64,000 bases of DNA from Arthrobacter sp. DNA4 (GTDB lineage Bacteria; Actinomycetota; Actinomycetes; Actinomycetales; Micrococcaceae), in the NCBI RefSeq assembly GCF_024362385.1, contig NZ_CP101466.1:1922001-1986000 (forward strand), given 5' to 3'. Below, one piece after another: positions 25,849 to 34,824 of this stretch. A model generated the notes under the pieces. That model was not told the DNA's origin. It saw only the letters and a list, made by a program, of their open reading frames with translations, and searched no databases. How positions within the stretch are numbered: position 1 is the stretch's first letter; each line of letters starts with the position of its first letter. The position numbers and the translations under genes are program-made.

Positions 25849-27047
25849 TACTGGTCCTTTCCAGCGGTGACGTTCTCGAGTACCACGGCCAGGCCCTGGC
25901 CCACGCCAATGCAGATCGCGGCGACGCCCCAGCGCTGCCCGGAGGCCTGCAGGGACCGGGCCAGGGTGCCCAGGATCCGGGTGCCGGAAGCACCCAGCGG
26001 GTGGCCCATGGCGATCGCCCCACCGTGCTGGTTCACGATTCCGGGGTCAATCCCCCAGGCGTTGATGCAGGCCAGGGACTGCGCAGCAAAGGCTTCGTTA
26101 AGTTCGACGGCGCCCACCTGGTCCCAGCCGATCCCCGCCTTGGCGAGGGCCTTGTTCGCCGCCTCCACCGGGGCGTAGCCGAAATACTGCGGATCGTTCG
26201 CGTGCGCGCCGCGCCCGGCGATCCGGGCCAGCGGGTCCAGCCCCAGCAGCCCGGCGGCCGCCTCGGACCCGATCCAGGCCGCGGAGGCGCCGTCGGACAG
26301 CGGGGATGCGTTCCCCGCAGTGACCGTGCCGTCCTCGGTCCGGAAGACGGTCTTCAGCCCGGCAAGTTTCTCGGCCGACGAACCCGCACGGATGCCCTCA
26401 TCCCGCGCCAGGTCCGTCCCGGGCACCGGGGCGACCAGGTTGTCATAAAACCCCTCATCCCACGCCGCGGCGGAGAGATTGTGCGAGGCAGCGGCGAACT
26501 CGTCCTGCGCCTCGCGGGTCACCCCGTACTTCTCGCGCAGCCGCTCGGTGGCCTCACCCAGGGAGATGGTCCACTCCTTCGGCATGGCCTTGTTCACCAG
26601 CCGCCACCCCAGGGTGGTGGAGGCCAGGGTCATGTCCCCGGCCGGGTAGGGCTTCTCCGTCTTCGGCAGCACCCACGGGGCACGGGACATCGACTCCGCC
26701 CCGCCCACGAGCATGAGATCGGCGTCGCCGGCGTTGACCTGCCGGGACGCGATGATCGCCGCGTCCAGCGACGACCCACACAGCCGGTTCACCGTAGTCC
26801 CCGGGATCGAGACCGGCAGCCCGGCCAGCAGGGTCCCCATCCGGGCGATGTTGCGGTTCTCCTCACCGGCACCGTTGGCGTTCCCGAACACCACCTCATC
26901 AATCCGCTCAACATCAAGCCCGGGAGCCCGCTGCACAGACTCCCTGATCACATGCGCGGCAAGGTCATCCGGCCGCACCCCGGCAAGACCGGAACCGAAC
27001 TTGCCAAACGGGGTACGCACAGCGTCGTACACAAAAGCCTGGTTCAT
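25848..27047 (-). CDS. pcaF: Beta-ketoadipyl-CoA thiolase
   Basis: The product has 399 residues, the usual thiolase length. The acyl-accepting cysteine is Cys90 (NRLCGSS), the His is in GGAIAMGHPLGASG and the second Cys is in AAICIGVGQG. It cleaves 3-oxoadipyl-CoA to succinyl-CoA and acetyl-CoA. It is the first gene of the pcaF-I-J operon. The upstream 167 bases include a perfect 14-base palindrome that may be an operator. No other pca genes are in the window. Confidence 0.88.
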   Translation of the reverse strand: MNQAFVYDAVRTPFGKFGSGLAGVRPDDLAAHVIRESVQRAPGLDVERIDEVVFGNANGAGEENRNIARMGTLLAGLPVSIPGTTVNRLCGSSLDAAIIASRQVNAGDADLMLVGGAESMSRAPWVLPKTEKPYPAGDMTLASTTLGWRLVNKAMPKEWTISLGEATERLREKYGVTREAQDEFAAASHNLSAAAWDEGFYDNLVAPVPGTDLARDEGIRAGSSAEKLAGLKTVFRTEDGTVTAGNASPLSDGASAAWIGSEAAAGLLGLDPLARIAGRGAHANDPQYFGYAPVEAANKALAKAGIGWDQVGAVELNEAFAAQSLACINAWGIDPGIVNQHGGAIAMGHPLGASGTRILGTLARSLQASGQRWGVAAICIGVGQGLAVVLENVTAGKDQ

Positions 27048-27109
27048 AGGGTTTTATCCATTTCAATCTGTTTCTGTCATTCGGGGCTGCGCGGTTTAAG
27101 GCAACAGTC

Positions 27110-27123
27110 GGCACCGCGGTGCC
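27110..27123. promoter_or_regulatory. Palindrome upstream of the pcaF operon (possible operator)
   Basis: GGCACCGCGGTGCC is a perfect 14-base palindrome between the convergently facing pcaF promoter side and the end of the SDR gene, 63 bases upstream of the pcaF start. Which regulator would bind is unknown. Confidence 0.35.
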
Positions 27124-27214
27124 TGCTACAAAATTGGCCGTGTCCAATGCAGTCAACGCATGCACCATTTAGCGGGACTGCCCCGGCATGTGGCTGGGTT
27201 GCGCGAGGCGCGTG

Positions 27215-27925
27215 TTAGACAGGATTTGTTCCGACCGTGAGTCCACCGCATACGTAGAGGGTTTGCCCCGTGATGAATCCGGACCGCTCGTCCAGGAAGA
27301 ACCCTGCAGCGTTGGCAATGTCTTCCGGCTGGCCGAGCCTTCCCACAGGAACGGAGGAAATGATGGCTTTTGTCCGCGGTGAGTCTTCCGGGTTTGCTTT
27401 CATGAAGAGTTCCGTGGCGATGGGCCCGGGTCCGATGGCATTAACTGTGATTCCCTCCCGACCCAGTTCCAAGGCCCAGGTGCGGGTCAGTCCGATAAGG
27501 CCCGCTTTGGCGGCCGCATAAGCAGTGCGCAGTTCCTTACCAAGTGCTGCTCGCGATGACATATTGACGATCCGGCCGAACCCGGCCTGCGTCATGCCGT
27601 CAAGAACAGCCTGGGTGCACTGGACGGCGCAACGGAGGTTAAGCGCATGTGACTGATCGAGCTGGGTCAGGGACTGTTCGCGGAGCGGGGCGGGGAAAAC
27701 TGCACCAACGTTGTTGACCAACCGTGTGATTGGACCCTCGGACAGGGCGGCTTCGAGGGCTTCCGCCGTGCTGTCGACGTCCGACAAATCGGCTGTGATT
27801 GAACGGCCGAGGTCCGCGGGTTGCTTGTCGATGACCACGACCTCCCACCCCTGCTCCAGCCCGCGCGAGGCGATGGCACGACCGATTCCAGAGGCACCCC
27901 CGGTAACGAGGAGACGTTCTACCAT
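27215..27925 (-). CDS. Short-chain dehydrogenase/reductase
   Basis: The product has 236 residues. The nucleotide-binding motif TGGASGIG is at residues 8-15, NNVG at about 71-74, Ser123/124, Tyr136 and Lys140 form the catalytic set (YAAAK), and the TGQTLYVCGG end is typical. AAGGA lies 8 bases before the ATG at 27925. It is divergent from the LysR gene and probably controlled by it. The substrate is unknown; a hydroxyl/keto conversion in the adjacent catabolic cluster is inferred. Confidence 0.88.
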   Translation of the reverse strand: MVERLLVTGGASGIGRAIASRGLEQGWEVVVIDKQPADLGRSITADLSDVDSTAEALEAALSEGPITRLVNNVGAVFPAPLREQSLTQLDQSHALNLRCAVQCTQAVLDGMTQAGFGRIVNMSSRAALGKELRTAYAAAKAGLIGLTRTWALELGREGITVNAIGPGPIATELFMKANPEDSPRTKAIISSVPVGRLGQPEDIANAAGFFLDERSGFITGQTLYVCGGLTVGTNPV

Positions 27926-28057
27926 GACAATTTTCCTTCCTCCACGCACGTCGGCATGCACGGAACTCCGTTGCGGCGGTGCAACACGTTCTTTTCAGTA
28001 TGCCCGGAAAGAAGGACAGATAACGTGTCCATCCGATACCAATACCGAGTAAACTGA

Positions 28058-28070
28058 TCTGAAATTCAGA
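28058..28070. promoter_or_regulatory. Candidate LysR operator (T-N11-A)
   Basis: TCTGAAATTCAGA is a perfect dyad matching the T-N11-A LysR box, located in the divergent SDR-lysR promoter region 30 bases before the regulator's start. Confidence 0.5.
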
Positions 28071-28100
28071 ACAATGGAGCGGCTGCGTGAGGATGACGAA

Positions 28101-29018
28101 GTGGAAGTAAAGGATCTTGAGGCCTTTGCCGTCGTGGCCGAGGAACTGCATTTCGGCCGGGCGGCCGCGAGGCTGCATATGTCGCAACCGCCGCTAAGTG
28201 CACGCATCAAGCAACTTGAACAAAGTTTGGGCGTTCAGCTCTTCGAACGAAGCACCCGTACGGTTGCACTGACGGATGCAGGATCGAGGCTCCTGGTACC
28301 GGCGCGAAAGGTACTCAGTCAAGTGTCTGCGGTCCAGAACCTGGCCGAGTCAATTGCTGCGGGGGAACAGGGACGCGTCAGAATCGCTTTCGCCGGCGCC
28401 TCGAGTCAGCGCGCCCTACCGATTCTGACCCGAGCTGTGCGCGAGTCCCACCCGGGGATCGAGTTGCAGCTGGAGTCCCAGACCTACGTCTACACGGCAT
28501 TGGACAAGCTTCTTGAGGGATCACTGGATCTCGCTTTCGCGCGACTTCCCACCCCCCAGAAGGAACTGGAGTCCCGCGTTGTCGAAGTCGAAAGAATTTT
28601 GTGCGCCCTGCCGGAAGGCCACCCTCGCGCGGCCCAGCCCAGTCTTTCCTTGGCGGACCTTCACGACGAAGAGTTTGTCAGCCTGCCCGCTGATACAGGT
28701 TCGATTCTCCAGGCCACCATGTATGCGTTATGCATTACTGCCGGATTCAGGCCGAAGATCGTCCAAGTGGCTCCTGACTCCTCTACTGCTCTTGCCCTCG
28801 TTGCCGCCGGCGCGGGCATCACCATCACACTCAGTTCGGTAACTCCGTCGCAATCCGTCGGAATCGTCTACCGGGAATTGGACGACATTCACCCCAGCCA
28901 CATGTTTGCCACTTTGACGTGGCGAAAGGATGACACATCTCCTGCACTTGCTGCGGTGCTCCAAGTCTCGGAAGTCGCATTGCCCACCCCCGACCTTTCC
29001 GGCTTCGCTATCAGATGA
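28101..29018 (+). CDS. LysR-family transcriptional regulator
   Basis: The product has 305 residues from GTG 28101 (GAGG 8 bases upstream); an ATG at 28074 would add 9. The winged helix is clear (FAVVAEELHFGRAAARLHMSQ, PLSARIKQLE), followed by a LysR substrate-binding domain of two alpha/beta lobes. It is of the CatR/BenM-like general type by length and layout. It is divergent from the SDR gene and upstream of the alcohol dehydrogenase/MFS cluster, so it may regulate both sides. The inducer is unknown. Confidence 0.9.
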   Translation: MEVKDLEAFAVVAEELHFGRAAARLHMSQPPLSARIKQLEQSLGVQLFERSTRTVALTDAGSRLLVPARKVLSQVSAVQNLAESIAAGEQGRVRIAFAGASSQRALPILTRAVRESHPGIELQLESQTYVYTALDKLLEGSLDLAFARLPTPQKELESRVVEVERILCALPEGHPRAAQPSLSLADLHDEEFVSLPADTGSILQATMYALCITAGFRPKIVQVAPDSSTALALVAAGAGITITLSSVTPSQSVGIVYRELDDIHPSHMFATLTWRKDDTSPALAAVLQVSEVALPTPDLSGFAIR

Positions 29019-29219
29019 GCGTGAATCGGTATTTCTGCCGGGCTGACTCTCAAACTATCTTTGGAGGCGCACCAGTTGCCCTCCAATCCTGCCCAAGCCA
29101 ATTCAACGCAAGCCGGTCCAGCCTCTCCGCCCTTGGTCCAACGTAGCGGAGTTGCGGGCGGCAGTCGCACGGGCATCGACGAGATGCTGATTCTCTTGGG
29201 CGCAACAGATAGGTTCACA

Positions 29220-30326
29220 ATGACGTCCCTTAGTGCTTCTGAACGAGAATCCGCTACTGCCCTCCGCACCATGCGTGCGATAGTCAAGGCCTGTCCTGAG
29301 CGGGGAGTCAAGTTCCACGCTTCGTATGCTGAGCCGCATGTTTCCGCGGACAAAGTGAAGATTCAGGTCGCCGCAGCCTCGGTTTGTGGAACTGACCGGG
29401 CCCTCTACGAGTACTCACCCATGGCGCAGGCGTTCAATCTCAAAATGCCGGTTGTTCTGGGCCATGAGTGCGCCGGCACCGTCATCGAAGTTGGTTCAGC
29501 TGTCGAGTCGCTCAAGGTGGGGGACCGGGTTGCCCTGGAATCCCATGTTGCCTGCTGGGATTGCTATCCCTGTCGAAACGGTGACGCCCACAATTGCCTG
29601 AACATGGAACTACTCGGGCTTCATCTCGATGGTGGTTTTGCCGAGCGGCTTGTTGCGCTTACCACGGCATGTTTTAAATTGCCGGCGGACTTTCCGTTGG
29701 AACAGGGCGCCCTTCTCGAGCCGGCGGGGGTCGCCATGCACGCCATTCAACGGTCCAGGGTTGAGCTTTCCGGGGCTGACGTTGTGATAAGCGGTGGTGG
29801 TCCAGTCGGCCTGTTTATTGCTGCAATTGCCCGGGCCTTGGGTGCCAGCCGAGTGGTCGTCGTGGAACCCAATGCCTACCGGCAGGGTGTTATCGAAGCA
29901 CTGGGAGCAATAGCGTTATCTCCCGACGGTGATGTCATCAGTGTTTGCCGGGGGCTCTCGGGGGAGAAGTCCGGTTTTGATGTGGCCTTCGAAGCTTCTG
30001 GCGTGCTTACCGCACTGCCGCCGCTGCTGGAAGCGGTCCGCCGGGAGGCGACGGTTGTGACCGTCGGAATCCCCGGTAAGCCAATCGAGATCGACGTCGC
30101 GGCGTACCTAATCAAGAAGGGTCTGACTCTCACGGGCAGCTTCGGGCGGTCCCTTTGGCAAACCTGGGATCGAATTGCTGCGCTCGTGGCGAATGACGAA
30201 CTAGACCTCTCCAAATTCATTACCCACCGTCTTCCCCTGTCGGCTTTCGAGGAAGCCATCGAGCTTCTCTCCCAAGACGCCTGCAAGGTGCTGCTGGTTC
30301 CTGGCCTTCCCGACCGCCGCCAATAA
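29220..30326 (+). CDS. Zinc-dependent alcohol dehydrogenase (MDR family)
   Basis: The product has 368 residues. Catalytic zinc ligands lie in VCGTDR and LGHECAGTV; structural-zinc cysteines lie in the ACWDCYPCRNGDAHNC segment. The Rossmann motif is GGGPVGLF. The overall plan resembles threonine/sorbitol dehydrogenases, acting on a secondary alcohol with NAD(P). ATG 29220 is chosen (AGG 6 bases upstream); the open frame extends upstream without homology. It is followed by a 384-base gap. Confidence 0.85.
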   Translation: MTSLSASERESATALRTMRAIVKACPERGVKFHASYAEPHVSADKVKIQVAAASVCGTDRALYEYSPMAQAFNLKMPVVLGHECAGTVIEVGSAVESLKVGDRVALESHVACWDCYPCRNGDAHNCLNMELLGLHLDGGFAERLVALTTACFKLPADFPLEQGALLEPAGVAMHAIQRSRVELSGADVVISGGGPVGLFIAAIARALGASRVVVVEPNAYRQGVIEALGAIALSPDGDVISVCRGLSGEKSGFDVAFEASGVLTALPPLLEAVRREATVVTVGIPGKPIEIDVAAYLIKKGLTLTGSFGRSLWQTWDRIAALVANDELDLSKFITHRLPLSAFEEAIELLSQDACKVLLVPGLPDRRQ

Positions 30327-30710
30327 CGACGGGCTGACGGGCGCCGACGAGAGGTTCGCGAGGGCCGGCGTGGCATGGCCGCGCCCTTTGCATCCGATGT
30401 CCGTTTTGATTGTTGGCCGCCTGGAGGGCGCCGTCGCGATCCGTCACGCAGGTCTTTATAGAACCGACGACGGCGCCACCCGAGGTCCCGACGTTCGTCG
30501 AGTGATCTTCGAGCGTGCCTGCTATTTAGCCCGAGCTGACCTTGGGGTCGGCTGCGCATGGTGAGCCCACGGGCCTAAGTAGCAGGCGAGGATCTTTCTG
30601 CTTTGCCTATCAAAGGAAAGAGAATTGGTATTTCTCTTCGGAACAATCTCTCACTAACCTTTTTCAAGGCGGCACCAAACCCAGAGCCCCCTCAACGAAG
30701 AGAGGTCATG
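30327..30710 (+). other. Intergenic region upstream of the MFS transporter gene
   Basis: These 384 bases have no convincing gene. They contain a nested inverted repeat at 30517-30587 and, near the right end, the AGAGG ribosome site of the transporter. The AT-richer stretch 30600-30665 is the most likely promoter location, though I cannot fix -35 and -10 boxes. Confidence 0.5.
30517..30587. repeat. Nested inverted repeat (cruciform/attenuator-like)
   Basis: Outer arms at 30517-30533 and 30570-30587 match over about 17 bases with one mismatch and one bulge. Inside, 30534-30541 and 30546-30553 form a second 8-base stem with one mismatch around TTGG. It could terminate the upstream gene or act as a leader structure for the transporter mRNA. 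Confidence 0.55.
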
Positions 30711-32069
30711 ATGAAAACAAACACCACCCCGATAGATCTGAGCGTTGAAGCTCGGGTCTTCCGCAAAGTGACCCTGAAGGTCCTTCCAATCCTCATGCTT
30801 GGCATGTTCATTGCCTACATCGATCGAGCCAACCTTGGGGTGATCGCAGGGCCCCTGTCCAAAGATTTGGGCCTTACAGCAGCGACATTCGGCCTTGCCG
30901 CGGGTTTCTTCTACATCGGTTACTTGCTGTTCGAGATCCCCTCGAACATGTTCCTTGCGAAGGTAGGGGCGCGCATTTGGCTGGCCCGCATCATGATCAC
31001 CTGGGGCCTGGTGACGATGGGTATGGCGTTCATGCAGGACGAAGTCAGCCTTCACATCATGCGGTTCCTTCTCGGACTTGCGGAAGCCGGCTACTCGCCG
31101 GGGACCGCGCTCTTCCTGGCGCTTTGGTGCCCAGCCCGGCTGCTGCCCAAGGCGATGTCCTGGCTGAACCTCGCTGTTCCGGTCGCCTTGGCGGTGGGCT
31201 CCGTCGTGACCTCGTCGATCATGCTCATGAACGGCGTAGCTGGCCTTGCCGGATGGCGTTGGGTATTCCTGATTGAAGGTGTTCCGGCAATTATCCTTGC
31301 AGTTGTCATCTTCTTTGCTCTGCCCTCCACCCCGGCGAAGGCGGCCTGGCTCGATGACGAGGAAAAGGCGTACCTGGCGGAGAATGTCACCCAGCGCTCG
31401 GGCTCCGGAGCACACGAACTGAAGCAGCTTCCCGCCGCGCTCCGCCGGCCGTCGCTGTGGGCTTTCGCCATCACCTACTTCTTTATCCTGATCGGCTTCT
31501 GGTCGATCACGTACTTCCTTCCGACGATCGTCAAAGAGCAGTTCCACTTGGACGTCGTCGGGTCCGGCTACGTCTCGGCGATCCCGTGGGCATTCTCCGC
31601 CATCGTCATGTTTGTCATCGTCCGCAGCATCTCCCGAACCGGCGAACGGCGCTGGCACCTCACCCTGCCCATGGTTGCCGCAGCACTCGGACTCCTCATT
31701 GGCGTGCTCTCCGGAAACCCGTTCCTGTCACTTATCGGTATCAGCATCGCCGCTGCGGGCTTCTTCGCGACTCTGTCCACCTTCCAGGCGACCGTTGCCC
31801 AGGTGTATGCCGGGGCCCTCGCCGCAGTGTCCATCGCGCTCGTCAACTCTGTCGGAAACGTCAGCGGCCTCGTAGGCCCTTACATTCAGGGTTGGCTCAC
31901 TGACCTCACCGGCTCAAGCTCCGCCGGCCTTCTGGTGATGTCGGGCTTCTTCGGCCTCGCTGCAGTGTTCGTCTACATCCTCATCGGGTGGGCTGACCGG
32001 AAGACTGGCGGGCTCCGTGGGACTACCAGTCTCGAAACAGATGTTGCCGGGGCACACGCCCGGGGATGA
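30711..32069 (+). CDS. MFS transporter, anion:cation symporter (ACS) type
   Basis: The product has 452 residues with 12 predicted transmembrane helices. The N-terminal signature FIAYIDRANLGVIAGPLSKDLG and the loop GARIWLARIMITWGL are typical of ACS transporters for tartrate, sugar acids and aromatic acids. AGAGG lies 5 bases before the ATG at 30711. It is followed after 24 bases by the enolase-superfamily gene, so transporter and enzymes are probably one operon that brings in an organic acid. Confidence 0.88.
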   Translation: MKTNTTPIDLSVEARVFRKVTLKVLPILMLGMFIAYIDRANLGVIAGPLSKDLGLTAATFGLAAGFFYIGYLLFEIPSNMFLAKVGARIWLARIMITWGLVTMGMAFMQDEVSLHIMRFLLGLAEAGYSPGTALFLALWCPARLLPKAMSWLNLAVPVALAVGSVVTSSIMLMNGVAGLAGWRWVFLIEGVPAIILAVVIFFALPSTPAKAAWLDDEEKAYLAENVTQRSGSGAHELKQLPAALRRPSLWAFAITYFFILIGFWSITYFLPTIVKEQFHLDVVGSGYVSAIPWAFSAIVMFVIVRSISRTGERRWHLTLPMVAAALGLLIGVLSGNPFLSLIGISIAAAGFFATLSTFQATVAQVYAGALAAVSIALVNSVGNVSGLVGPYIQGWLTDLTGSSSAGLLVMSGFFGLAAVFVYILIGWADRKTGGLRGTTSLETDVAGAHARG

Positions 32070-32093
32070 CCTCCACCAAAGCCACACCAAAGG

Positions 32094-33263
32094 ATGAGCA
32101 AAATTTTGTTACTTCAACCAGCCACTCAAACAACACCCGCGGGTGAGCGTGCAGTTGCACCACGAATCGTCGAAGTACGGACCGTCCCGTACGCGATTCC
32201 TTACCGCAAGCCCCTGCGTTTTGCCAGCGGATCGATTGATGTAGCGGACAATGTGCTTGTGGAAGTGGTCACCAGCGATGGTGTGGTCGGGTTTGCCGAA
32301 GCCCCTCCGCGGCCTTACACCTATGGTGAGACGCAGGCATCGATTGTCGCCGTTATCGAGAAGATTTTCGCCCCTGCCATCATCGGGCTCTCCATCCTCG
32401 ACCGCGAGGCGGTGCGGTCGCGCCTGGCTCGAACGGTAGGAAATCCCACTGCCAAAGCCGCCATCGACATGGCAATGTGGGACGCCTGGGGCAAGACGAT
32501 CGGCACGTCGGTACATCGCCTTCTTGGAGGCTTCGCTGATGGCTTGCAGGTCAGCCACATGCTGGGGTTCGATGATCCGGACACAGTTGCCGCCGAGGCT
32601 GTCGAGCTAAGGGAGACGTTGGGCATTTCGAGTTTCAAGATCAAGGTCGGACGGCGCCCCGTCCACCTGGACGTGGAAGTGTGCAAGGCAGTCCGGGAAG
32701 CCCTTGGCCCTGACGCGGAACTGTACATCGATGGGAATCGGGGTTGGACGGCGGCGGAATCGGCCGGGGCACTTCGGGATCTCGAAGCTGTGGGACTAAG
32801 TCGCGTGGAAGAGCTCTGCCCCGCCGACGATGTGTTGAGCAGGCGCTGGCTTGTTTCCCAATGTCCTGTGCCGTTCGTCGCGGACGAAAGTGCGCCCACG
32901 CCGGCTGACGTTACCCGCGAAATCCTTGCAGGAGCAGCGACCGCTGTGAGCATCAAGACCGCCCGAACAGGGTTCTCAGGTTCGCTGCGCGTTTCCCACC
33001 TTGCCGAAGGGCTGGGCCTCGAAGCGGTCATCGGCAACCAGATCGATGCGCAAGTCGGAACCGTTTGTTCCCTCGTCTTCGGTGCGTCCCAGGAAATTAC
33101 CTCGCGTTCGGCAGCTGAACTGTCCAACTACCTGGACATGGCCGATGATCTGCTGGATCAGCCGCTCATTGTTGAGAATGGATACATGCGCGTTCCTGAG
33201 GGCCCCGGCCTCGGCATCCAGCTCGACCCGGAGAAAGTGGCCCGCTATCGGGTCGACCTCTGA
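32094..33263 (+). CDS. Enolase-superfamily enzyme, muconate-lactonizing type
   Basis: The product has 389 residues. It has the capping domain, then a barrel with the catalytic KxK (FKIKVG, about 180), metal ligands in YIDGNRGW, VEELCP and VADES, and the second catalytic Lys in VSIKTARTG. This is the arrangement of the muconate cycloisomerase subgroup, which also includes dipeptide epimerases and succinylbenzoate synthases. The exact reaction cannot be read from the sequence. AAAGG abuts the ATG, so a start slightly downstream is possible. No catechol dioxygenase gene is nearby, which argues against a plain catechol pathway. Confidence 0.82.
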   Translation: MSKILLLQPATQTTPAGERAVAPRIVEVRTVPYAIPYRKPLRFASGSIDVADNVLVEVVTSDGVVGFAEAPPRPYTYGETQASIVAVIEKIFAPAIIGLSILDREAVRSRLARTVGNPTAKAAIDMAMWDAWGKTIGTSVHRLLGGFADGLQVSHMLGFDDPDTVAAEAVELRETLGISSFKIKVGRRPVHLDVEVCKAVREALGPDAELYIDGNRGWTAAESAGALRDLEAVGLSRVEELCPADDVLSRRWLVSQCPVPFVADESAPTPADVTREILAGAATAVSIKTARTGFSGSLRVSHLAEGLGLEAVIGNQIDAQVGTVCSLVFGASQEITSRSAAELSNYLDMADDLLDQPLIVENGYMRVPEGPGLGIQLDPEKVARYRVDL

Positions 33264-33316
33264 CTCCGGTCACTCTTGTCCGCAATAACCAACCCATCAC
33301 ATCAAAGGAAAAGTCA

Positions 33317-33775
33317 ATGGCATACCTCCGCCTCCACCACGTGAATGTCACTTCAGACAACATGTCGATCCTGACGGACTTTTACGGAAAGGCGCTGGGG
33401 CTGAACCAGCTCCCCTCGCCCAAGATGATCGCCACGTCCAAAAATGCAGACAACGACATCGACGGCGACGCCGAGTGGGATACAGCCGCCAAGTTCTACG
33501 AAGCCGGCGACCCCAACGAACTGCAGATCCACGCCACCCAGCGCCAGCCGTACCTCGCAGCCCAGGAGGGACACTCGGTCAACCCGCTCATCGGAGGACA
33601 CTTTGCGTTCCGGACCGATGACATCGAGGCCATCAAGGCACGCCTCACCGAGAACAACATCCCGTTCGACGACTGGGGCGTCTGGTCCGTCGAAGGCTGG
33701 CACCAGATCTTCCTCACTGACCCCGCCGGCAACATGATCGAGATCCACCAGGTCATGACGGACGGCGAAGCCTAA
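33317..33775 (+). CDS. VOC (glyoxalase/dioxygenase fold) protein
   Basis: This 152-residue protein has two beta-alpha-beta-beta-beta modules of the vicinal oxygen chelate fold. Likely metal ligands are the His in LRLHHVNV, the His of GGHFAFR and the Glu in NMIEIHQV. AAAGGA lies 6 bases upstream. The substrate is unknown. It lies between the enolase-superfamily and cyclase genes of the unassigned catabolic operon. Confidence 0.82.
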   Translation: MAYLRLHHVNVTSDNMSILTDFYGKALGLNQLPSPKMIATSKNADNDIDGDAEWDTAAKFYEAGDPNELQIHATQRQPYLAAQEGHSVNPLIGGHFAFRTDDIEAIKARLTENNIPFDDWGVWSVEGWHQIFLTDPAGNMIEIHQVMTDGEA

Positions 33776-33782
33776 TCACCCG

Positions 33783-34799
33783 ATGACCACTCATCAAGCT
33801 TCACGCCGTTCCCCGGCCGGGGAATTTCCCCGGTATTACCAGCTGTTTGATCGCCCCGACCGGCTGCGGGGAACGGCCTGGGGCCTGTGGGGCCCGGCCG
33901 ACCAGCTGGGCACCCTGAACCACCTCACACCGGCCCGTGTCCTTGAAGCCCGTGAGAGTATTTTGACGGGCGAAGTCATACCGCTCAACCTGCCGTTGAC
34001 GGAATTCGAGCCGCCCATCATTGCCCACCGCGGTTCGATTCAACACACTGTGTTCGGCCTCAACGATTTCCACCGCGACGACCGGATCGACAATCTGTTC
34101 CTTCAGGCGTCGACGCAAATTGACGGGTTGCGACACTTCGGGCATCCGGACCACGGCTTCTACAATGACGCGGATCCCAACGGGCTGGTGGCGGGAAAAC
34201 CCGGCCTCGGAATACAGGCCGTGGCCGAACGGGGGATCGCCGGCCGTGGCCTGCTCATCGACGTCGGTGCCTACCGGGACGCGGTCGGCCGCCCGATCGA
34301 CCAGGCCACCAACGAACAAATTCCGGTGGCTGATCTGGATTCAACGCTTGAATGGCAGGGGAGCACCATCCGGCCGGGCGACATCATCATGATCCGCACA
34401 GGATGGCTCAAACACATCCGGGCGGACGCCAACCGCTCGGACGGCGCCCTCCGCTCGCCGGGCCTAAGCCAAACCGAAGAATCGGCCGCGTGGCTTTGGG
34501 ACCATCAAGTAGCGGTGGCGGCGTCCGACAACATCGCGCTCGAAGCCTGGTAAGCAACGGATTCCAAACTCACCGTCCAGGCGGAACTATCAGGTGCGAT
34601 GCCTGCCTCCAGCCACACGGGGATGCTGCACCGTATCCTGATCCCGTTGCTTGGGCTGAGCATTGGCGAGCTTTGGGCGCTCGATGAGCTGGCAGCTGCC
34701 TGCGCCGCCCGACGCCGATATGACGTCTTCCTCACGGCCCAGCCGCTGAACCTGCTGGGCGGAGTTGGCAGCCCGGCCAACGCAATGGCGATCCTCTAA
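33783..34799 (+). pseudogene. Cyclase-family protein (kynurenine-formamidase-like fold), interrupted by in-frame TAA
   Basis: The frame runs 256 codons to TAA at 34551-34553, then continues in the same frame for 81 more codons of clearly related sequence (PASSHTGMLHRILIPLLGL and SPANAMAIL) to the true stop at 34797-34799. The metal-binding region is STQIDGLRHFGH with a nearby HPDHGF. Full-length members are about 330-340 residues, which matches the sum. The truncated product would lack the C-terminal strands and is probably inactive. The family hydrolyses or rearranges small amide, lactone or ring substrates. The lesion may be real or an assembly error; the sequence after the stop is not degenerate. 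Confidence 0.8.
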
Positions 34800-34824
34800 A
34801 CATGAATCTTCAGGAGTAATTGAC

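Noticed and set aside
26001..27218. 400-codon open frame on the plus strand opposite pcaF
   Set aside because: The translation is Gly/Arg/His-rich without family features, while the minus strand encodes a complete thiolase.
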